64,000 nucleotides of DNA, taken from positions 182,641 to 246,640 of the forward strand of contig NZ_ATYW01000009.1 in NCBI RefSeq assembly GCF_000427885.1, read 5' to 3'. The translations under genes were made by a program, and so were the position numbers. Shown piece after piece: positions 32,056 to 39,674 of the stretch. Every line of letters begins with the position of its first letter. The first letter of the stretch is position 1. The DNA comes from Glycomyces tenuis DSM 44171 (GTDB lineage: Bacteria > Actinomycetota > Actinomycetes > Mycobacteriales > Micromonosporaceae). The notes below the pieces were generated by a model. The model saw nothing but the letters and a program-made list of their open reading frames with translations, was not told where the DNA came from and did no database searches.

Positions 32056-33413
32056 GACCCGGTCACCTCGAATCCCTGGTACTCGGCGTACTCGACGATG
32101 CGGTCCCGCCAGGCGCCCAGGGCGGCGACCGCGTCGGTCCGCTCGGTGAAGGCGGTGCCGACGGTCGCGGTGAAGTCGGCGTAGACCTGGTCCTGGAACG
32201 GCGCCCACTGGAAGTCGGGCGAGACGGTGTCGCTGATCTCGGCGAACAGGGCGTTGACCTCTTGGCCGCCGTAGAACTCCAGCTGGTCCCCGGTGAACTC
32301 GGGGTCTTCGAGGAGCTCCCTGGTCGGCGGGTAGAGGGACTGCTCGAACGCCATCGTCTCGATGCACTCGCGGTCGGTGTTGATGAACTGCGCGAAGACC
32401 GCGGCCGGGATCTCCTTCTCTGTGGTCGACAGGACCACCGAGGTGGACCCGCCCCAGTTCGAGGAGACCGGCGGGGCGTCGGCCTCCCACTGCGGGAGCG
32501 GCGCGACCCGCCATTTGCCGCTGGTCGAGGCGGCCGCGGTGGTGAGGAACGTCGGGGCCCACGCGGGCGCCACCCAGGTGGCGTACTTGCCGCGGTTGAG
32601 CGCCTGGTACCACTGGTCGTTGAAGTCGGCGTCGGTGGAGACCAGGCCCCGCTCGGCCAGGTCGCCCCAATAGGACGCGACCTTGACGGCGGCCTCGGAC
32701 TCGAGGTCGACGCGCAGGTCCGCCCCGTCGGAGCCGGCGAAGGGGTCGGCGCCGGCCTGCCAGAGCATGGCCGCGAAGAACGCGCCCTGCGAGGGCGCGA
32801 GGTTCGTCAGGTACACCTCCGGGTCGGCGCCGTGGAGGACCTCGGCCGCGGCGGCGAAGTCGTCCCAGGTCGCCGGGACCTCGATGCCGTGGGCCTCGAA
32901 GATGTCGTTGCGGTAGAGCATGCCCATGGGGCCGGTGTCCTGCGGGATCGCCCAGATCTCGCCGCCGGTGCCGGTCGCCTGCGACCAGGCGAAGTCGACG
33001 AACTTCTCCTCGAGGCCCTCCATCGCGTAGGGCCGCAGGTCGAGCAGGTCCTCGGTGATCGCGAAGGACTGGATCATCTGGAATTCCATCTGCGCCACGT
33101 CGGGCGCGCCGTTGACCGCGCGCAGGGCCGTGCGGAGCTTCGAGTAGTGGCTGGCGCCCTGGCCGGCGTTGACGAGGTTCACCTTGATCGCCGGGTACGC
33201 CTCCTCGAACAGGGCGATCTCCTTCTCGATGCCGGGCACCCAGGTCCAGAACGTGATCTCGGTGGGGGTCCGCATGGCCTCGTCGATCTGGGCCTGCGTG
33301 ACGCTGGTGGGATGGTCGGTCTTGTCGCGGGCGCAGGCGCCGAGCGCGAGTGGCGCGGCGACTGCGGCGGCGAACCCCTTCGCCGCCGCGCGGCGACTGA
33401 GGCGGGGATTCAT
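32052..33413 (-). CDS. CUT1 sugar-binding lipoprotein
   Basis: A 453-aa extracellular solute-binding protein family 1 member. The signal peptide contains twin arginines (RLSRRAAAKGF) and a lipobox LGAC with Cys27, so it is a lipoprotein, perhaps Tat-exported. The mature part has the standard pattern (TEITFWTWVPGIEKEIALFEEAYPAIKVNLV in pieces; later GGEIWAIPQDTGPMGMLYRND). AAAGGAAG precedes the ATG, and that ATG overlaps the stop of the LacI-type regulator gene (ATGA). Ligand inferred as a galactoside oligosaccharide from the GH42 gene in the operon. Confidence 0.94.
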   Translation of the reverse strand: MNPRLSRRAAAKGFAAAVAAPLALGACARDKTDHPTSVTQAQIDEAMRTPTEITFWTWVPGIEKEIALFEEAYPAIKVNLVNAGQGASHYSKLRTALRAVNGAPDVAQMEFQMIQSFAITEDLLDLRPYAMEGLEEKFVDFAWSQATGTGGEIWAIPQDTGPMGMLYRNDIFEAHGIEVPATWDDFAAAAEVLHGADPEVYLTNLAPSQGAFFAAMLWQAGADPFAGSDGADLRVDLESEAAVKVASYWGDLAERGLVSTDADFNDQWYQALNRGKYATWVAPAWAPTFLTTAAASTSGKWRVAPLPQWEADAPPVSSNWGGSTSVVLSTTEKEIPAAVFAQFINTDRECIETMAFEQSLYPPTRELLEDPEFTGDQLEFYGGQEVNALFAEISDTVSPDFQWAPFQDQVYADFTATVGTAFTERTDAVAALGAWRDRIVEYAEYQGFEVTGS

Positions 33414-34498
33414 GGCGCTTCCTTTCGTGGAGGGGCTTCGTTCTGCCGGTTCGGAGGTGGTGCCGTGGAGCCGCGGACGACCAGGCGGCGCCGCGGCTCG
33501 GCGTCGTCCGGCTCCGGGCCTCGGGGCGGCTCGCCGCGGAGGAGCCGCAGGAGGGCGTCCAGGCCGAGAGCGGCGTCGCCCTCGAAGTCCTGGCGGACGG
33601 TCGTCAGCGGCACGGTGAGGTAGGCGGCGGCGGGGACGTCGTCGAAGCCGACGAGGCTGACGTCCTCGGGGACGCGCCGCCCCGCCTCGGTCAGCGCCCG
33701 GACGCATCCGATGGCCATGTCGTCGTTCGCGCAGAACACGGCCGTCGCCTCCGGGAGCGCGGCCAGGCGCCGCCCGGCCTCGTACCCGGAGGCGGGGGAC
33801 CAGTCGCCCTCGAAGTGCGGCGGGGGCTCCAGGCCCCGGTCGAGGTGGGCGGCCCTCCAGCCGTCGAGCCGCTCGCCGGCGGCCCACCACCGCTGCGGCC
33901 CGGCGACGTGCCAGACGCGGCGGTGCCCCAGGTCGAGCAGGTGCTCGGTGGCCTCGCGGCCGGCCGCGCCGCCGGACGCGCCGCCGGGGATGATCCGCTC
34001 GGCCGGGACGCCGGGGGCGTGCCCGAAGCTGATGAGCGGGACGTCCGGGTCCAGGCGCAGCCGCTGGCCCTCGTCGACGGGCTCGGAGATCACGATCCCG
34101 TCGACGCCCTGCTGGAGGAGCCAGTCGATGCCCGACTGGATCGAGTCCGGCTCGCCCGCGGCGGTGTTGGCCACCATGACGGAGAACCCGGCGGCGCGGG
34201 TGGCGCGCTCGAACGCCACGAGCAGCGAGGCCGGGCCGTACAGCGCGGTGCCCAGGGAGACGACGCCGAAGCGCCCGAAACGCCCGGTGATGAGCGCCCG
34301 TGCGGCCGTGTTCGGCCGGAAGCCCAGTTCGCGGGCGGCGCGCAGGACCTTCTCGCGGGCCTCGGCACTGACGTAGCGCTCGTTGTTGACCACGCGCGAG
34401 ACCGTCTTCTGCGAGACTCCGGCCAGCCGCGCCACGTCGGTCATGCCCGGCGGGCGGCGCCGGGCTCCGGCCTCGGTCGGCGGCGGGGGCTCTGGCAC
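33410..34498 (-). CDS. LacI-family transcriptional regulator
   Basis: A 362-aa repressor. The HTH lies at about residues 19-65 (MTDVARLAGVSQKTVSRVVNNERYVS) with the hinge helix NTAARAL; the periplasmic-binding-like sensor domain follows with typical FCANDDMAIGCVRAL and VSLVGFDD. The start is a GTG at 34498 after GAGGAG; the first 18 residues are a Pro-rich tail, so translation could also begin at the later ATG of MTDVARL. It is the first gene of the sugar-transport operon and thus probably autoregulated through the palindrome just upstream. Confidence 0.94.
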   Translation of the reverse strand: MPEPPPPTEAGARRRPPGMTDVARLAGVSQKTVSRVVNNERYVSAEAREKVLRAARELGFRPNTAARALITGRFGRFGVVSLGTALYGPASLLVAFERATRAAGFSVMVANTAAGEPDSIQSGIDWLLQQGVDGIVISEPVDEGQRLRLDPDVPLISFGHAPGVPAERIIPGGASGGAAGREATEHLLDLGHRRVWHVAGPQRWWAAGERLDGWRAAHLDRGLEPPPHFEGDWSPASGYEAGRRLAALPEATAVFCANDDMAIGCVRALTEAGRRVPEDVSLVGFDDVPAAAYLTVPLTTVRQDFEGDAALGLDALLRLLRGEPPRGPEPDDAEPRRRLVVRGSTAPPPNRQNEAPPRKEAP

Positions 34499-34518
34499 GG
34501 CGCTCTCCTCACGGCTCG

Positions 34519-34569
34519 TCTGACTACGTAGTCAGAGGTACGGTACGCAGCGTCTCCCGATGCTGTCAA
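34519..34569 (-). promoter_or_regulatory. Promoter and 18-bp palindromic operator of the lacI-type sugar operon
   Basis: On the minus strand TTGACA (34569-34564) and TACCGT (34545-34540), 18 bases apart, form a promoter. Directly downstream, covering the likely start site, is the perfect palindrome TCTGACTACGTAGTCAGA (34519-34536) with the central CG usual for LacI-family sites. It ends 20 bases before the GTG start. Confidence 0.75.
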
Positions 34570-34671
34570 GATCACACGTGAGATTTTCCCGAAATCATCG
34601 GTGGGAGCGTTTGCGCAGCTAGTAGTCCACTTCGCACCGGCGCACGTCGAGGCCTCCCGTGGCCGGCGGCC

Positions 34672-36009
34672 TCACGGCCCCTCGTCCACCGGGACGTCCT
34701 CGGCGAGCTCGCCGAGCCGCACCGGCGCGGCGATCGGCCGCCGCGCGAAGGCGTCCGCCGTCTCCGGCAGGCCCGCCAGCTCGGCGACGCTCCGGCCGCA
34801 GATCCGGCCCTGGCACAGCCCGAGCCCCGCGCCGGTCGCCAGCTCGAGCACGCGAGCGTCGCCGACGTCCAGCTCCTCGACGGCGCGGCGGAACGCGCCG
34901 TACGCGACCTCCTCGCAGCGGCACACCGGCGTGTCCTCGCGCAGCCACTCCCGCCAGCCCGGCCGGAGCGGGTACGCCTCGGCCAGCGCGGCGGCGAACC
35001 GCCGCCCGGCCCTGACCCGGCGCATCGCCCCGATCGGGGCCCGCACCCGGGCGCCGAGCAGCTTCGCGGCGGCGGCGCCCGCCACCGCGCCCTCGGCCGC
35101 GGCCAGATCCGCGCCGCCGACGCCGGTCAGGTCCCCGGCGGCGAACACGCCCGGCACCGAGGTGGCCTGCGCGGCGTTCACCGCCACGAAACCGTCCTCG
35201 AGATCGCACCGGGCCGCCACCGCCAACTCCAGCTGCGGCGTGAAGCCGAAGCCGACGGCGACCGCGTCGACCTCGAAGCGCCGCAGGCTGTGCGGGACCG
35301 GCCGCCAGTCCCTGTCGAGCCGCGCGGCGAGCACCGCCTCCACCCGGTCCTTCCCGAACGCGGCGATGACCGCGCTGCGGCGGCACAGCGGGACGTCGTG
35401 GCGCGCCAGCGTCGCCGCGTACCGCGCCAGCTCCCCGGCCTTCGTCCAGCCCGCCAGCGCCCCGCCGGGGCGGGTGATGAAGCCGGGGACGGGGTCGCCC
35501 GCCTCGAAGATCGCCGTCACCCGCGCGCCCGCCTCGACCAGCGAGACCGCCGCCGACAGCAGGAACGGGCCGGTCCCGGCGACGATCACCCGCTCGCCGA
35601 CCGCGATGCCCTGGTCCCGCGCCATCGCCCGCGCCGCCCCCGCGGTGCAGACGCCCGGCAGGTCCCAGCCGGGGAACGGCAGTGCCCGGTCGTGGGCGCC
35701 GGTGGCGAGGACCAGCGCCCGCGCCTCGATCGCCCGGCCCGTCCGCTCCGGGCCGTCGACCGGGCCGGTGCGCACGTGGACCCGGTGCCCGCCCGGCACC
35801 GGCTCGATCGCCCACACCGCCGATTCGGGCAGGTGCTCGACCTCGTCGGGCAGTTCGGCCCGCGCGCCCGCCCCGCGGGCGTCCCACCGGTGGCGGCCGC
35901 CGGGCGTCGGTGCGGCGTCGATCAGGACGACCTCCACGCCGAACGACGCGGCGGCCCTCGCCGCGGCCGTCCCGGCCGGGCCCGCCCCCACCACGACGAC
36001 CCGCCTCAC
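34672..36009 (-). CDS. FAD/NAD(P)-dependent oxidoreductase with C-terminal [2Fe-2S] domain (HcnB/OoxA-like)
   Basis: A 445-aa pyridine-nucleotide-disulfide-type flavoprotein. The FAD site is VVVVGAGPAGTAAARAA at the start, the NAD-like site ERVIVAGTGPFLLSAAVSL lies mid-protein, and GVFAAGDLTG marks the second FAD contact. The C-terminus has a BFD-like cysteine set: CRCEE and, 34 residues on, CQGRICG. This composition is that of the alpha-type subunits of opine oxidases, hydrogen cyanide synthase and D-hydroxyproline/proline dehydrogenases. The GTG start at 36009 overlaps the small ferredoxin-like gene (GTGA). It works as a complex with the two genes in front. Confidence 0.88.
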   Translation of the reverse strand: MRRVVVVGAGPAGTAAARAAASFGVEVVLIDAAPTPGGRHRWDARGAGARAELPDEVEHLPESAVWAIEPVPGGHRVHVRTGPVDGPERTGRAIEARALVLATGAHDRALPFPGWDLPGVCTAGAARAMARDQGIAVGERVIVAGTGPFLLSAAVSLVEAGARVTAIFEAGDPVPGFITRPGGALAGWTKAGELARYAATLARHDVPLCRRSAVIAAFGKDRVEAVLAARLDRDWRPVPHSLRRFEVDAVAVGFGFTPQLELAVAARCDLEDGFVAVNAAQATSVPGVFAAGDLTGVGGADLAAAEGAVAGAAAAKLLGARVRAPIGAMRRVRAGRRFAAALAEAYPLRPGWREWLREDTPVCRCEEVAYGAFRRAVEELDVGDARVLELATGAGLGLCQGRICGRSVAELAGLPETADAFARRPIAAPVRLGELAEDVPVDEGP

Positions 36010-36263
36010 GAGGGCACCTCCGCGCCGTCCTGCGAGCGGATGTCGTCGCCCTCGGCCACCGGCCGCAGGCAGGCCCGCACGTCCGGCACGCCGTTGACCA
36101 CCACCAGGCAGTCGAAGCACACGCCGATCCCGCAGAACAGCCCCCTCGGGCGGCCCCCGAACCGCGTGGTGCGCCACGAGTCCCGGCCTGCGGCCAGCAG
36201 CACGGCGGCGACGGTCTGCCCCTCCTCCGCGATGCGCTCCTCACCGTCCACTCGCACTCTCAT
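36006..36263 (-). CDS. Small [2Fe-2S] ferredoxin-like subunit
   Basis: An 85-aa plant-ferredoxin-fold protein of the Fer2_4 type. Cys ligands follow FCGIGVCFDC (C-x4-C-x2-C) with the fourth cysteine in VRACLRP. Such small subunits shuttle electrons in three-component amino-acid or opine dehydrogenases. The ATG at 36263 overlaps the stop of the preceding FAD oxidase gene (ATGA), and its own stop overlaps the next gene. Confidence 0.9.
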   Translation of the reverse strand: MRVRVDGEERIAEEGQTVAAVLLAAGRDSWRTTRFGGRPRGLFCGIGVCFDCLVVVNGVPDVRACLRPVAEGDDIRSQDGAEVPS

Positions 36264-37450
36264 GCGCCCGCCTCCAACGCCACCTCGGGCCGGTCGACCC
36301 GGAACGGTTCGGGGTCGACCACCGGCTCGCGGCCGGTGAACAGGTCCGCCAGCAACCGCCCGGTGGCCGCCGCCAGGCCGATCCCGGCGCCCTCGTGGCC
36401 GGTCGCGTGCCACAGCCCCGGCATCCGCGGATCCTCGCCGATCACCGGCAGCCGGTCGGGCGTGCACGGCCGGAAACCGCCGTAGGCCCGCATCACCGGC
36501 ACCCCGGCCAGCCTCGGGAACAGGCCGATCGCCCCGCGCGCCAGGCGCCGCAGCACCTCGACCTCGAGGCCCTCGTCGAAGGAGGTCCCCTGGCGGCTCG
36601 ACCCGATCAGCACCGTGCCCGATGCGGTCGACTCGACCACCGCCGAGAACCGCGGCTCGGCGTCCCCGCCGGCCACGGTGTCGACATGGCCGGAGTCGTA
36701 GACCTTGCGGCCGACGAAGCGCGGGAGCGGCGCGGTCACCAGGACCATGCCCCGCCGCGGCAGCACGTCGACGGGCGCGCCGACGGTCTCACTGAAGTGC
36801 CCGGCCCACGGCCCGCAGGCGTTCACCACCGCGCGGCAGGGGATCGCGTCGACGCCGGTGCGGACTCCGGCGACCGCGCCGGCGCGGTCGGCGACGATCC
36901 CCTCCGCCATGACACCACTGTGGACCTCGCCGCCGCGGGCGCGCAGGGCCGCCAGCAGCGCGGCCGTCGCCGGCACCGGCTGGAGCTGCGCGTCGTCGGG
37001 AAAGTGCGCCACGGCGGTGAGCTCCTCGGTCAGGTACGGCTCCATCTCGCGGGCCCGGTCCGCGTCGAGGTCCTCGACCGCCACACCGGCCGCGCGCTGT
37101 GCCGCGGTCAACGCCGCGAGCGGCCCGACGGCCTCCGCGGTCGTGGCGACCACCAGGCCGCCCTTCGGATCCCACCCGATCTCGGCCCGCCCGGGGCCGA
37201 GCAGTTCGCGCAGCTCGTCGAGCAGTTCGGGCCAGCGCCGCCGCGAAGCCGCGGCCAGCTCCAGCGCCGGTCCGGGCTCCTTGTCGGAGACGAGCACGTC
37301 GCCCTCCCCGGAGGCGGTCGTCGCACCGGCCGGTGCGCCGCGGTCGATCACGAGGACCCGCACACCGGCGGCGCTGAGCGCCTCGGCGCACGCGGCGCCG
37401 ATGATCCCGGCGCCGATCACCACGACATCGGCCGACTCGATCCCGCTCAC
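36260..37450 (-). CDS. FAD-dependent amino-acid oxidase/dehydrogenase (DAO family)
   Basis: A protein of about 396 aa with the D-amino-acid-oxidase/sarcosine-oxidase beta-subunit fold. ADVVVIGAGIIGAACAEAL is the FAD site; VVNACGPWAG and the late GFRPCTPDRLPVIGEDPRMPGLWHATGHEGAGI (in pieces) are family signatures. It is the catalytic subunit of the three-component complex. Likely substrates are glycine, sarcosine, D-hydroxyproline or another imino/amino acid; sequence alone does not decide. I chose the GTG at 37450; a GTG at 37474 would add eight residues. First gene of the operon. Confidence 0.88.
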   Translation of the reverse strand: MSGIESADVVVIGAGIIGAACAEALSAAGVRVLVIDRGAPAGATTASGEGDVLVSDKEPGPALELAAASRRRWPELLDELRELLGPGRAEIGWDPKGGLVVATTAEAVGPLAALTAAQRAAGVAVEDLDADRAREMEPYLTEELTAVAHFPDDAQLQPVPATAALLAALRARGGEVHSGVMAEGIVADRAGAVAGVRTGVDAIPCRAVVNACGPWAGHFSETVGAPVDVLPRRGMVLVTAPLPRFVGRKVYDSGHVDTVAGGDAEPRFSAVVESTASGTVLIGSSRQGTSFDEGLEVEVLRRLARGAIGLFPRLAGVPVMRAYGGFRPCTPDRLPVIGEDPRMPGLWHATGHEGAGIGLAAATGRLLADLFTGREPVVDPEPFRVDRPEVALEAGA

Positions 37451-37621
37451 CTCCGACCCGTTCGCTCGCCTCACTGCCCAGAGTGGCACAGGAACGGCCG
37501 GGTTTGGGAGGTTCCGCGCGGGAGGCGCGCCATATCCCGGATCACCGGACGCCGCTCCGACCGGCACCCGCGCACGAGAGGCCCGGCCGGTGCGTCGCAC
37601 CGGCTGGGCCCGCGGATCCGG

Positions 37622-38521
37622 TCAGCGCTCGCCCAGCACCTCGTCCAGCGCGGAGGCGTTGAGGCCGAACGCCTCACGGATCGCCGAGTCGTCGACGACG
37701 AACGGCCGGTCCGACATGTAGCTCATCTCCCGGAACTCGCTCCAGACCGGATCGGTGTGCCCCAGGAGCGACAGCTCCCGTTCGGTGAACTGCTCCAGCC
37801 GCGGCTCGGGAGCGCCCCGCAGCGCGGCGAGGCGGCTCGCGACCTCCCGGACCGTCGCGAGGATGACCGGGGCGTGCCACGCCCGGCCCCACGCCTCCTC
37901 ACTGCGGCCGACCGCGACGAGTGCCGCGGCGACGTCCCCGATGTACGAGAACGAGTGGACCGCGTCGGGATTGCCGTCGACCAGTGCCAACTCGCCTTTG
38001 AGGACGTGCGGCTCCACCAGCCAGGTGAACGCCGAGAACGATCCCGCCCCGAGGAACTGGCCCGCCCGCACCTCGGTGACGCGCAACCGCCCGGCGTCGT
38101 GGGCCGCCTTGGCCCGCCGCCACAGCTCGGCGCGCACCTCGCCCTTGCGCGTGTGCGGCTCCATCGGGGAGTCCTCGGTGACCGTCCCGGTCGTCGGGCC
38201 GTAGCCGTAGTGGTTGCCCAGCATCACGTAGCCGGCTCCGGCCCGCTCCGCCGCGTGCAAGACGGACCCGAACAGCGCCGGCATGGTCTCGGGCCAGGTG
38301 TGATACGCCGTCGCGGCGGCGTTGAAGACGGTGGCCGCGCCCGCGACGGCCTCGGCCAGCGCCTCGGGCTCGCTCGCGTCGAGCGCGATCCGCTCGATTC
38401 CCGGGTGCTCGGGCCCGCCGCCGCTGCGGGTGATCAGACGGACCCGGTCGCCGCCGTCGGCGAGGAGGCGGGCGGTGGCGATCCCGGTCGCGCCGGCCCC
38501 GATCACGACTTGCTGTGCCAT
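37622..38521 (-). CDS. NAD-dependent epimerase/dehydratase-like protein
   Basis: A 299-aa Rossmann protein. VVIGAGATGIATARLLADGGDRVRLITR gives the nucleotide-binding start (shown in the GxGxxG pattern), and NHYGYGP supplies a possible active-site tyrosine, but the YxxxK pair of typical SDRs is not evident, so it may be an atypical (NmrA-like or non-catalytic) member. I chose the ATG at 38521, ten bases after GGAG; an upstream ATG at 38536 is possible. It is divergent from a GlxA-type regulator, 133 bases away, which may control it. Confidence 0.82.
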   Translation of the reverse strand: MAQQVVIGAGATGIATARLLADGGDRVRLITRSGGGPEHPGIERIALDASEPEALAEAVAGAATVFNAAATAYHTWPETMPALFGSVLHAAERAGAGYVMLGNHYGYGPTTGTVTEDSPMEPHTRKGEVRAELWRRAKAAHDAGRLRVTEVRAGQFLGAGSFSAFTWLVEPHVLKGELALVDGNPDAVHSFSYIGDVAAALVAVGRSEEAWGRAWHAPVILATVREVASRLAALRGAPEPRLEQFTERELSLLGHTDPVWSEFREMSYMSDRPFVVDDSAIREAFGLNASALDEVLGER

Positions 38522-38654
38522 GGCGTGGTGCTCCATTCAGAACGGTGTTGCCAGTGGGTGAACCGCGGTGAGACGCTCACCGCCGGACCAACTCTCCGCC
38601 GCGGAGCGCGGGTAGCCTAGTGGCCTGAACGCCAGTCTTCCCAAGGATCCAGCC

Positions 38655-39608
38655 ATGTTGAAGATCGCCGTGGTCGCCGTCCCGCCCGTCAAACCGTTCG
38701 ACCTCTCGATGCCGTCCACCATGTTCGAGAGCGCCGTCGTCGGCGGCGAGCCCGGGTACGCGGTCACCGTGTGCACCGCCGAGCCCGGCGTGATCGCCTC
38801 CGGAGCGGGATTCGACCTGGTGGTGCGCAACGGACTCGAAGCGGTCGCCGAGGCGGACACGGTGATCGTGCCCTCGACCGGCAGCCGGTACGGCACCGAC
38901 GAGCACGTCCTGGAGGCGCTGCGGGACGCCGCGGCCTCCGGCAAGCGTGTCGCCTCGATCTGCAGTGGAGCGTTCGTGCTCGCCCAGGCCGGCCTCCTCG
39001 ACGGCCGGACGGCGACCACCCACTGGGGCCTGGCCGAGGAGTTCCGCCGCGCCCACCCAGGAGTCGACCTCGACCCCGACGTGCTGTTCGTCGACGAGGG
39101 GCCGGTCCTGACCGGCGCGGGATCGGCGGCCGGAATCGACCTGTGCCTCCATTTGATCCGCACCGACTACGGAGCGGCCGTGGCGAACTCGGCCGCCCGA
39201 GCGGCGGTGGTGACCCCCGTGCGCCAAGGCGGCCAGGCCCAGTTCGTCGAGACCCCGCTGCCGCCCGAGACCGGCTCCCCCTTGGGCGAGACCCGCGCCT
39301 GGGCGCTCCGGCACCTGGACCGCGCCATATCCCTGGAAGAGCTCGCCCGCCACGCGAAGGTGAGCCCGCGGACCCTCACCCGCCGGTTCACCGCCGAGAC
39401 CGGCGTGACGCCGTTCCAGTGGCTGCTCCAGCAGCGGCTGCACCGCGCCCGCGAACTGCTGGAGTCCACCGGTTTCACCGTCGACCAGGTCGCGCGGCGC
39501 AGCGGCTTCGGCACCGCCGAGTCACTGCGGCAGCACATGGCCCGCCATGTGGGTCTGACGCCGAGCGCCTACCGCAGCGCCTTCACCCGCACCCCGGCCG
39601 GGCGCTGA
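38655..39608 (+). CDS. GlxA-type regulator: DJ-1/PfpI domain plus AraC HTH
   Basis: A 317-aa two-domain regulator. Residues 1-170 form a DJ-1/PfpI (class I amidotransferase-like) domain with the nucleophile-elbow cysteine in ASICSGAFVLAQAG; residues 210-315 are the double AraC HTH (ISLEELARHAKVSPRTLTRRF; FTVDQVARRSGFGTAESLRQHM). AAGGA precedes the ATG and TAGCCT at about 38612 is a possible minus-10. GlxA-type proteins sense small metabolites and usually activate neighbours; the divergent epimerase-like gene is the obvious candidate target. Confidence 0.92.
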   Translation: MLKIAVVAVPPVKPFDLSMPSTMFESAVVGGEPGYAVTVCTAEPGVIASGAGFDLVVRNGLEAVAEADTVIVPSTGSRYGTDEHVLEALRDAAASGKRVASICSGAFVLAQAGLLDGRTATTHWGLAEEFRRAHPGVDLDPDVLFVDEGPVLTGAGSAAGIDLCLHLIRTDYGAAVANSAARAAVVTPVRQGGQAQFVETPLPPETGSPLGETRAWALRHLDRAISLEELARHAKVSPRTLTRRFTAETGVTPFQWLLQQRLHRARELLESTGFTVDQVARRSGFGTAESLRQHMARHVGLTPSAYRSAFTRTPAGR

Positions 39609-39674
39609 GGCCGGTCCGCGTCGAGGGAACCCGAAGGCCTCGGCGCGGCATCGGGGGCGAGCCGCCGAGCTCGC

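Noticed and set aside
34572-34620. TGGGAGCG at 34602 as a CelR/CebR site controlling the lacI-type operon
   Set aside because: Only one half of the known palindrome is present and it lies upstream of the promoter; the 18-bp palindrome nearer the gene is far better.
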